This document shows, piece after piece, positions 6,809 through 13,435 of a stretch of 15,715 nucleotides of DNA. Location: contig JAITQY010000167.1 in assembly GCA_031288675.1 (NCBI GenBank), positions 1-15,715 of the forward strand. The letters are read 5' to 3'. A program made the translations under genes and the position numbers. The notes under the pieces are model-generated. The model was not told the origin of the DNA, made no database searches, and saw only the letters and a list, made by a program, of their open reading frames with translations. How positions within the stretch are numbered: the stretch's first letter is position 1; the number at the start of each line of letters is the position of its first letter. Source of the DNA: Oscillospiraceae bacterium (lineage in GTDB: Bacteria > Bacillota > Clostridia > Oscillospirales > Oscillospiraceae).

Positions 6809-8124
6809 TGGAAAATATTGTTCCGAAGAGAATCGCCAATATCGTTATCAACGCGCTTAAAGGCGGCGTTGTGCCGCGAGTGGGATTGGAGTACGTTACG
6901 GTCGGGCGCGCTAAGGAAATCAATGCGCTGCTTAATGACATAGACATTATCGCGGACGGCGGTGCAACGTTCCGCTTTATCGTCGGTAAGTACGGTAGCG
7001 GCAAGAGTTTTTTGCTTCAGACTATCCGCAACTATGCCACAGCAAGAGGCTTTGTAGTCATTGACGCAGATTTGTCGCCGGAGCGTAGGTTTGCGGGAAC
7101 TAAGGGACAGGGTCTGGCAACGTATAAAGAGCTTATACGTAATATGTCAGTTAAATCCAAGCCGGACGGCGGTGCGCTTCCGCTTATACTGGAAAAGTGG
7201 CTGTCTGGAATTCAATCAGACGCCGCTCAGCAGGTTTCAAGCGACAGCCCGGAGTTCGGTCAATTGGTCGAGAAACAGATATATTCCGTAACCGGCGGTT
7301 TAGAGGGAATGGTCAACGGATTTGAGTTTGCAAAGGCTATAATCGCTTATTGGCGCGCATACCGCTCGGACGACCAAACAGCGAAGTCAAACGTGCTTAA
7401 ATGGTTCCGCGGGGAGTATCCGTCCCGGAGGGAGGCAAAAGAAGACCTTGATATTAACTGGATCGTTACCGATGAGTCATGGTACGACTTTCTGAAAATC
7501 TTTGCGGCGTTTATGGTAAGCGCAGGCTATCAGGGAATCCTTGTGATGGTGGACGAGCTTGTTAATATTTTCAAAATTCCGAACTCTATCACAAGACAGA
7601 ACAACTATGAGAAGCTGCTGACTATGTATAACGATGTATTACAAGGCAAAGCGAAGCACATAGGGTTCTTAATGGGTTGTACTCCGCAGTGCGTAGAGGA
7701 TCGATATAAGGGGATATTCAGTTACGAAGCGCTTCGCAGCCGTTTAGCTGAAGGACATTTTTCAACTGACGATATGAAAGATATGTCCGCGCCAATCATT
7801 CGTCTAAGTATGCTGACGCAGGAGGAGATGTATGTACTTGCGGAGAAACTGCGGGACATTCACGCTCAGTTGTACGGATATGAACCTACGCTGACGCACG
7901 GGGATTTGATTTACTTTTTAGAAGCGGAATATAACCGGGTCGGAGCGGATACGCATATTACTCCGCGCGAGATAATACGCGACTTTATCGAACTTGCCGG
8001 TATACTTCATCAGAATCCTGAGAAGCATGCGGCGGAGATACTCGGCGATAATAGTTTTCAGTTAGCCAAAGGCGGGCTTACGGACGAAGAGATTCATAGT
8101 GATTTTGTGGGGTTTGAAATATAA
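6808..8124 (+). CDS. BrxC/BrxD-type P-loop ATPase (DUF2791 family)
   Basis: A 438-residue AAA-like ATPase. Walker A GKYGSGKS is at 60-67, and Walker B ILVMVDE at 244-250 is followed by LVNIFKI. A sensor-like strand FLMGCTP (287-293) leads into a conserved block ending in LRSRLAEG (309-316), which could hold an arginine finger. A winged-helix-like end contains ITPREIIRDF (384-393). The N-terminal GGVVPRVGLEYVTVGRAKEI block is typical of the DUF2791/BrxD group. In type 2 BREX, BrxD stands next to the helicase BrxHI exactly as here. Mechanism is unknown; an ATP-driven DNA-binding or assembly role is inferred. The gene is coupled on both sides by TAATG overlaps, so TerB protein, ATPase and helicase are likely made in linked amounts. 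The length is normal for BrxD, much shorter than BrxC. The name brxD is avoided because the rest of BREX is absent. Confidence 0.85.
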   Translation: MENIVPKRIANIVINALKGGVVPRVGLEYVTVGRAKEINALLNDIDIIADGGATFRFIVGKYGSGKSFLLQTIRNYATARGFVVIDADLSPERRFAGTKGQGLATYKELIRNMSVKSKPDGGALPLILEKWLSGIQSDAAQQVSSDSPEFGQLVEKQIYSVTGGLEGMVNGFEFAKAIIAYWRAYRSDDQTAKSNVLKWFRGEYPSRREAKEDLDINWIVTDESWYDFLKIFAAFMVSAGYQGILVMVDELVNIFKIPNSITRQNNYEKLLTMYNDVLQGKAKHIGFLMGCTPQCVEDRYKGIFSYEALRSRLAEGHFSTDDMKDMSAPIIRLSMLTQEEMYVLAEKLRDIHAQLYGYEPTLTHGDLIYFLEAEYNRVGADTHITPREIIRDFIELAGILHQNPEKHAAEILGDNSFQLAKGGLTDEEIHSDFVGFEI

Positions 8125-10307
8125 TGGATGTTTTTAACAGACTTGCGCCTTTTATTCAGGATTTTATCTATGCCAATAACTGGACGGAACTTCGCGGGAT
8201 TCAGGTTGCGGCTTGCGAGGTTATTTTCGATACAGGCAGCAATCTGCTTTTGTCTTCCGGAACGGCGTCCGGCAAAACGGAGGCGGCATTTCTGCCGGTA
8301 CTGACGGAACTGTATAATAAGCCGTCCATATCGGTAGGCGTGCTGTATATCAGCCCGCTGAAAGCGCTTATCAACGACCAGTTTAAGCGTTTAGAGCAGC
8401 TTATACTGGAGTCAAACATTCCGGTCACAAAGTGGCACGGCGACGCGTCACAGTCTAAGAAGAACACGTTAGTTAAGAATCCGAAAGGAATACTGCAAAT
8501 CACACCGGAATCATTAGAGAGTTTGCTTATCAATAAGCGCGGAGCGTGTATCAAAATGTTTTCCGATTTGCGTTACGTTATCATTGACGAGGTTCATCAC
8601 TTTATGCGCGACGTACGCGGCGTTCAGGTTTTGTGCGAATTGGAGCGCATCCAGCGTCTTACCGGTAACATTCCGCGCAGAATTGGATTAAGCGCTACGC
8701 TCGGTGATATTAGTTTAGCGCAAAACTGGCTGAATACCGGGTCAGGACGCGACTGCATAGCGCCTGTCAGTGACGAAGGCAAGAAGCAAATCCGCTTGTT
8801 TGTCGAGCGGTTCGTTACGGCGGAAGCGGGCGGAGAAAGCAGCGTTATGCCGGAGTTAGCGCATTCCGGTGACCGTGCGCATTTTGAGTACCTGTTCAAA
8901 ATGACGTTAGACAAGAAAACTATCATCTTCACCAACTCCCGCGAGGAGACAGAATTCACTATCGCAAACCTGCGTGAAATCGCGGCTAAGAATAAAGCCC
9001 CGGACGTGTACCGCGTTCATCACGGTAATGTTTCAGCGCTTCTGCGCGAACAGTCGGAAGACGAGATGAAACTCTCCGATGACAAGATAGTTATCGGAGC
9101 TACAGTCACATTAGAGCTTGGAATTGACATAGGTTCGCTTGATCAGGCGGTGCAAATCGGAGCGCCGATAAACGTTTCCAGCTTTGCGCAGCGGCTTGGA
9201 AGGTGCGGACGGCGCGGACAAGTTCCGCAGCTGCTGTTCACGTTCACGGAGGAAATTCAGCCGACTGCCGCCGACATTCTCGGTCCGGTTAACTGGTCTT
9301 TTATCCGCTTAATCGCTATCATTGAGTTGTACACGCGCGAAAAATGGATTGAACCAATTGAGCCGCATCCGCATCCGTATTCGCTGCTGTATCATCAGAC
9401 GATGAGCTTTTTGAAAAGCAACGGCGAGTATTCACCTGCGGGTTTGGCACAGGAGGTGCTTACGTTAGACAGTTTCAGGGAAATCTCTCAGGATGATTAC
9501 AAACACCTTCTTGAACATCTTCTTGAAATCGAACATATTCAAAAAACTGAAAACGGCGGTTTGATAATCGGGCGCGCCGGAGAGCCGATAGTTAACCACT
9601 TCCATTTCTACACAGTGTTTATCGTCCCGGATTACTTCCTTGTAAAAGACGAGAACCGTTCAATCGGAACGGTAGACAAAATTTATCCCGTTGGTATGCG
9701 GTTCAGCCTTGCTGGAATCACGTGGGAAACGATTGACGTTAACGTGAAGGCAAAAGTTATATTTGTAAAACGTGTTCCGGGTATATCCGTCGTGGATTGG
9801 GACGTAGATTTTGAATCGGAACAGCACACCGTCTTAGTCCGCAAACAGCGGGATATTCTGCTTGGCGATGATAATTATCCGTATCTCAGCGAAAGCTGTA
9901 AAGAACGGCTTAATGAAATCCGATACCTGACCCGCAACAGCGGTATTCTGACACAGCTGGTAACTCCTCTGTCGGAGCATAAGTTCGCTGTATTTCCGTG
10001 GGTTGGCACGCGCCAGCTATTCGCCCTGAACTATGCGCTGCTCGGCAGGGGAATAAAAAGCAAATTGCCGTGGCGAACGTGCATCTATTTAGAAATCTAC
10101 TTCTCCGGTTCCGCCGCCGAGCTTGAGGACATAATACGCGAAGTCATACGCTCTGATGTGGATTTACACAATTTGCCCTTGCCGGAAAAAATCCAAGTTG
10201 CGAACAAATACAACGAGTTCATTCCGCTTGACCTGCTGCGCAAACAGTTCACAGAGGACTTTTTGGACTTTGACGGACTGCAAGCGCAGATGGATGAGCA
10301 AGGGTAA
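8124..10307 (+). CDS. Lhr-like DEAH-type superfamily 2 helicase (BrxHI-like)
   Basis: A 727-residue SF2 helicase with all motifs visible: Q-like LRGIQ (23-27), I GTASGKT (46-52), Ia ISPLKALINDQ (76-86), Ib ITPES (126-130), II DEVH (155-158), III SAT (190-192), IV IIFTNSR (267-273), V TLELGIDIG (329-337) and VI QRLGRCGRRG (356-365). After the two RecA domains come a winged-helix region (about 385-495) and a beta-barrel-like block with GTVDKIYPVGMRFSLAG (about 538-554), as in Lhr core proteins. It lacks the long C-terminal extension of full Lhr (about 1500 residues). It probably unwinds DNA or RNA:DNA hybrids with ATP. The pairing with the upstream DUF2791 ATPase matches BrxD-BrxHI of type 2 BREX. 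Last gene of the operon, starting in a TAATG overlap and ending only 5 bp from a convergent gene with no terminator between. Confidence 0.9.
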   Translation: MDVFNRLAPFIQDFIYANNWTELRGIQVAACEVIFDTGSNLLLSSGTASGKTEAAFLPVLTELYNKPSISVGVLYISPLKALINDQFKRLEQLILESNIPVTKWHGDASQSKKNTLVKNPKGILQITPESLESLLINKRGACIKMFSDLRYVIIDEVHHFMRDVRGVQVLCELERIQRLTGNIPRRIGLSATLGDISLAQNWLNTGSGRDCIAPVSDEGKKQIRLFVERFVTAEAGGESSVMPELAHSGDRAHFEYLFKMTLDKKTIIFTNSREETEFTIANLREIAAKNKAPDVYRVHHGNVSALLREQSEDEMKLSDDKIVIGATVTLELGIDIGSLDQAVQIGAPINVSSFAQRLGRCGRRGQVPQLLFTFTEEIQPTAADILGPVNWSFIRLIAIIELYTREKWIEPIEPHPHPYSLLYHQTMSFLKSNGEYSPAGLAQEVLTLDSFREISQDDYKHLLEHLLEIEHIQKTENGGLIIGRAGEPIVNHFHFYTVFIVPDYFLVKDENRSIGTVDKIYPVGMRFSLAGITWETIDVNVKAKVIFVKRVPGISVVDWDVDFESEQHTVLVRKQRDILLGDDNYPYLSESCKERLNEIRYLTRNSGILTQLVTPLSEHKFAVFPWVGTRQLFALNYALLGRGIKSKLPWRTCIYLEIYFSGSAAELEDIIREVIRSDVDLHNLPLPEKIQVANKYNEFIPLDLLRKQFTEDFLDFDGLQAQMDEQG

Positions 10308-10312
10308 GCTAT

Positions 10313-11515
10313 CTACATCAGCGCATTGACATCGCAGAAAATGTAGCGATATGGTTTATCGCTGATATGTTCTCCGGGCGTTCCCTCTTGAATTATCAAA
10401 ACGGCGTTAGCGTTTACTTCTGCCTCCCGAATGCGGTAATCTTCAAAAGGCTTCAGAGTTTTCTCTGTAAAGGTATTATTTGCAAGGTCTAAAATATAGT
10501 AAGTGTTCGTCTTGCGGACAAAAAACAATTGTATATTCTGTATATCATTCCCCCTTTGATTAGCGCCGCGCTGTACTAAGTCTCGTTTTTTCAAAACCGG
10601 CTTGATAGTGCCGTTTTCGATTTTGCCTACCACATTGTAGCCCGACAAGTTGTGCAGGTAAATGTAGTCTCCGAATACGGCTATTTCATCCACACGGGAT
10701 TCTTTTATATAATCTGCGACTTCACCGAGATTTATAGTTTGAATGCAGCGGAATTTTTCATCGTAAGCACGAATCGTTGATATTCTGTTTCCGTCTTTGT
10801 CATATTCATCTACCCAAGCGTAAACGGTATCTCCGTTTACAAAACAGGTCATAATGACAGAGCCGGTTTTTGCGGAGTGATTGACGGAGTGATTATTTAC
10901 TTTTTTTGTATTGCCGTCTTTCGGGTCGTAAATTTCGAAGTAGGTGTTTGCAGAATCCCCTTCTCTCTTTTTAGTTTTCCAAAATAAGAGCTTATCCTGA
11001 TATGCGAAGATTTCCATAATCGGAATTACTTCGTTATCCGTATAGTAAACATCAAGCTGATTCTTTCCAAGGTCAATACCATACAGATTATTATTTTCTT
11101 GCCCGTTTTCATCTGTGGACGTAACACAGAAGTACAACACGTTGTCAACGATTGCGGTTTCCCCCATTCCTATTATGAAAGGTTGAATTGTACCGAGTTT
11201 TACCGTATCCCCACTGTCAAAATACTGCCGGTAATAAGATGTTCCTCCTGTCGACGGTCCCATCGGCTGCGGTGAAGTCGTATCACGGTTCACAACTTTA
11301 TAAATAACGCTGTCGTTTAATATTTCGGTAACGGAAATGCGCTCTTCAAAGAAACCCATTAAAGTTTCTACGGGCATATCGGCTTCTTCAAATGTTTCTT
11401 CAATTTTCTTTTTTTGCGTATTTGAATCGCTCTTCGCACAACCCATAAAAGCTATAGAAATTCCGATTGTCACAAGCATAGTATATATTACAGGGATTGA
11501 ATTTTTTCTTTTCAT
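10313..11515 (-). CDS. Putative lipoprotein with beta-propeller-like repeats
   Basis: Not assigned to a named family. The 400-residue product begins with a basic start, a hydrophobic stretch (about 9-24) and Gly25-Cys26 in a lipobox-like FMGC, so it is probably lipid-anchored outside the membrane. The -3 residue is Phe rather than Leu, so the box is imperfect. The body is rich in beta strands that alternate aromatic and hydrophobic residues: DNVLYFCVTS, KLLFWKTKK, DTVYAWVDEY, FGDYIYLHNLSG and NTYYILDLANN. This looks like blades of a propeller (DUF5050-like or WD-like), a form often used for carbohydrate, cell-wall or protein binding. ATG at 11515 has GGGAG 9 nt upstream. The upstream C39-like gene lies in the same direction with a terminator between; no separate promoter is clear. 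The 3' end almost touches the convergent helicase gene. Confidence 0.65.
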   Translation of the reverse strand: MKRKNSIPVIYTMLVTIGISIAFMGCAKSDSNTQKKKIEETFEEADMPVETLMGFFEERISVTEILNDSVIYKVVNRDTTSPQPMGPSTGGTSYYRQYFDSGDTVKLGTIQPFIIGMGETAIVDNVLYFCVTSTDENGQENNNLYGIDLGKNQLDVYYTDNEVIPIMEIFAYQDKLLFWKTKKREGDSANTYFEIYDPKDGNTKKVNNHSVNHSAKTGSVIMTCFVNGDTVYAWVDEYDKDGNRISTIRAYDEKFRCIQTINLGEVADYIKESRVDEIAVFGDYIYLHNLSGYNVVGKIENGTIKPVLKKRDLVQRGANQRGNDIQNIQLFFVRKTNTYYILDLANNTFTEKTLKPFEDYRIREAEVNANAVLIIQEGTPGEHISDKPYRYIFCDVNALM

Positions 11516-11539
11516 ATAAACGGTCTCCCAACAACAATC

Positions 11540-11568
11540 AGGGCGGCACTGTAACTCTGTGCCGCCCT
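11540..11568 (-). terminator. Intrinsic terminator after the C39-like gene
   Basis: A perfect 10-bp GC-rich stem (11540-11549 with 11559-11568) with a 9-nt loop starts 7 nt after the stop codon of the C39-like gene. On the minus strand it is followed by a modestly T-rich GATTGTTGTT. It also lies in the leader of the lipoprotein gene, so readthrough through it could set lipoprotein expression. Confidence 0.75.
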
Positions 11569-11575
11569 TGATATT

Positions 11576-12537
11576 TTACCATGTATATCCGCTGTTCGCT
11601 TCTTCAAACGCTAAATAAAGATCACCGATCGCTTTATAATACCAACGATTTTCAGGTTCATCCATATAGTCCGCATATGGATCGCAAACCATAACTCCCG
11701 TCTTATTACTGGCTATACTGTATGCGGTAACGCTATGACTCTCTAATTCATATGGCCAATCCAATCCCTTATCTTCATAAACTCCGATAAGTGCTGGCAA
11801 CCCCGCACCGGCAATAGTATAATATAAATGGTTCTTCATCGTCGTTTCTGATGCGCTATAAACAACCAAATAGTTTTGGTCATCCTGCATATCATTGAGA
11901 TAATCCACCGCGTTTGCAAGACATGTTCCTGCCCACCACGCGGTACCGCAACCATCGGCAACTACTGATTCTGATGAAGTTGTTCCGTTAATCCATCTAA
12001 GTGTCATCCGTATACCTGCGGGCAAACAAGTATATGCTTCCTCCTGACCGTAATAATAAAATGGGGACAGCCCTATCCAAGTTGGGGGAGCTTTCAAAAT
12101 ATTTTGCGAAACAATTGAATACGTGGATGGTGCAAGTTTTTTCGTTATAAGAGAATTCACAGGTATGCCTTGTATTTTCGCAAGAGCCGCTACGGACAAC
12201 CCTTGTGCTTCCGCAAGGATTGTAAATGTGCTTTCAAGTTTACCATCCGCACGTAACTGTGTAATTTGTTTCGGTGTAAGCATTTTAACTTGGTTTTTTG
12301 AACGTTCGACTTGCTCTGGTGTAGCTTTTTGGAGACCGCTAAAACCTGTACGCTGTAACACTGGCTCCGGTTTGCTATCTTTATTCTTTGCGATTGCGGT
12401 ACGATTACTCGCGCCAATCGGCGTCGGAGTAGGAGCCAGAGAGGTTATTGACGGCACGGCTAATGCGCTAACGTTTGTTGACAGAGCAAGAGCACACATT
12501 AGCATAACCAAGAAGATACGAATGATATTTTTTTCAT
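11576..12537 (-). CDS. Secreted C39-like cysteine peptidase, start region frameshifted
   Basis: The open frame reaches back to 12511 (TTG) but has no ribosome site there. A proper start, ATG at 12537 with AGGAG 9 nt upstream, is out of frame by one base. If the A7 run at 12534-12528 were A8, the protein would begin MKKNIIRIFLVMLMCALALS and continue to an ALA cleavage motif, a textbook signal peptide. The mature part has a Thr/Pro-rich linker, a short helical segment (ILAEAQGLSVAALAKIQGIP, numbered 98-117 from 12511) and a papain-like domain. Candidate catalytic residues are Cys162 (YTCLPAG), His259 (ELESHSV) and Asp277 (CDPYADY), the order seen in C39/C39-like peptidases. The usual CGPA is CLPA here. 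A substrate cannot be named. It has its own promoter and terminator. It could be a live gene with a sequencing error, a slippage-controlled gene or a new pseudogene. Confidence 0.65.
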
Positions 12538-12591
12538 AGCGTAAAACTCCTTTTTATAGATTTAGTATGTTGCAATATTTCCTATACTTGT

Positions 12592-12620
12592 ACTATAAAC
12601 CATATTTTGGAATTTGTCAA
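12592..12620 (-). promoter_or_regulatory. Promoter of the C39-like peptidase gene
   Basis: On the minus strand TTGACA (12620-12615), a 17-nt spacer and TATAGT (12597-12592) form a near-consensus sigma-A promoter. The predicted start is near 12585, about 48 nt before the ATG at 12537. This supports that ATG, and not the downstream TTG, as the original start. Confidence 0.75.
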
Positions 12621-12777
12621 GTGCTTTTGTAAGAAATATCAATATAAACAAATCTGTCATCATAATTTTTGTATATATTACCATATTTATAAACCATTTT
12701 ACAAATATTAATTATCTTTTATTAATACGTTAAGTTTTCAACAACAAAAATATTTACACAAGTACGTCATACTATAT
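12621..12777. other. AT-rich intergenic stretch without recognisable genes
   Basis: This stretch is strongly A/T-rich, with stops in all frames and no clear SD-preceded start. No convincing terminator, promoter pair or long repeat was seen. It separates the peptidase promoter from the decayed remnant to the right. Confidence 0.6.
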
Positions 12778-12974
12778 CTACTCCCCCAACAGCCTTACGA
12801 AAGTCAAAGCTTCTTCAATGACGTTCTTGCCTGACTGCAATTTCATAGACACCAACGGAGCGTTCGCGTTCCGCTCTATTTTGATACGCTTTTCAGCTGT
12901 GACTCAACGAGTTGATCAGACAGCAAAAAACCATTGTAATCCACACCGCAAGAGAAAATATCAGACAAAGCAAT
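12778..12974 (-). pseudogene. Decayed C-terminal gene fragment
   Basis: Two short minus-strand open frames overlap and look like one protein end broken by a frameshift. The first (12974-12876) reads SDIFSCGVDYNGFLLSDQLV and a further ten or so residues. The second (12903-12778) contains EKRIKIERNANAPLVSMKLQ and ends FVRLLGE before a TAG stop. They share an open overlap at 12879-12903, where a one-base change would join them. There is no start codon with a ribosome site and the upstream part is missing. The family was not recognised. The composition is coding-like (charged, amphipathic), but the call rests on appearance only. Confidence 0.3.
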
Positions 12975-13029
12975 TCACGTAACAGAGAGTTAGAAAGATA
13001 AAACCCTCAATGGACAAATGTTAAGCGAT

Positions 13030-13062
13030 AAACAGCGGCTCAATGCCTCCGAGCCGCTGTTT
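13030..13062 (+). terminator. Strong hairpin terminator, possibly bidirectional
   Basis: A perfect 12-bp stem (13030-13041 with 13051-13062) around a 9-nt loop ends in TTTT on the plus strand, with AAAC on the left arm giving T's on the minus strand too. No intact gene ends here, so it is probably the terminator of a lost plus-strand gene or an insulator in front of the restriction-modification locus. Confidence 0.75.
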
Positions 13063-13176
13063 TGCATAGTTGCATATTTTGCATCACATTATCTGATTTT
13101 TCACTGATAAACACAGAAAATTCAATAATGATACTTGAGTTTTTCTTTTTTATATGCTATAATCATACCATTGCAT
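13062..13176 (+). repeat. TTGCAT hexamer cluster around the hsd promoter
   Basis: TTGCAT occurs at 13062-13067, 13070-13075 and 13079-13084 (steps of 8 and 9 bp) and again at 13171-13176, right at the predicted transcription start. These could be sites for the adjacent Xre-type regulator. Short AT-rich hexamers also recur by chance. Confidence 0.25.
13135..13163 (+). promoter_or_regulatory. Promoter of the restriction-modification operon
   Basis: TTGAGT (13135-13140), a 17-nt spacer and TATAAT (13158-13163), with TG one base before the -10 box (extended -10). The predicted start is near 13170, about 26 nt before the regulator ATG at 13196. Confidence 0.75.
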
Positions 13177-13195
13177 TGAAGTGAGATGAAAACAT

Positions 13196-13433
13196 ATGGC
13201 GATGAGTTATAATAAGCTTTCGAAGCTACTGATTGATAAGGATGTGTATAAAAAACCTCCCAGCCGACACCGGAATAAGCAGTTTTATTGCGAGCAAGAC
13301 GAGCAAATGCAAACCTGTTTCGAGAGAGGTTATGCTCAAATTTTGTAAAGCTTTGAATTGTGACATCAGCGATATTGTTGAGGCTGTGCCGGTCAAAACA
13401 GATAATCTCTCAAAAGATAAGGAGCAAATTTAA
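13196..13433 (+). pseudogene. Xre-type helix-turn-helix regulator, frameshifted
   Basis: Small Xre/Cro-type regulators of about 65-75 residues are common in front of type I restriction-modification genes and probably control their expression. From ATG 13196 the frame reads MAMSYNKLSKLLIDKDVYKK, a typical beginning of this family, and then hits unrelated residues and a stop at 13346-13348. The rest of the protein continues in the next frame from about 13254: NLPADTGISSFIASKTSKCK and then MLKFCKALNCDISDIVEAVP, the classic C-terminal half, ending at 13433. Removing one A from the A6 run at 13250-13255 restores one protein of 78 residues. The usual recognition-helix region (GISS-IAK) is preserved. 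It stops 2 nt before hsdM and carries the hsdM ribosome site AAGGAG. Whether the break is real or a base-calling error cannot be told here. Confidence 0.7.
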
Positions 13434-13435
13434 TT

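Noticed and set aside
5087..10307. Complete BREX system
   Set aside because: Only the BrxD/BrxHI-like pair is present; no alkaline-phosphatase PglZ, PglX methylase, BrxA, BrxB or large BrxC/PglY is in the window.
12818..12982. Plus-strand open frame of 54 codons beginning at ATG 12818
   Set aside because: No ribosome site and a translation without recognisable features; the opposite strand looks more coding-like.
10313..13062. Bacteriocin export locus
   Set aside because: The C39-like protein has a signal peptide rather than a transporter fusion, and no double-glycine precursor or ABC transporter is nearby.
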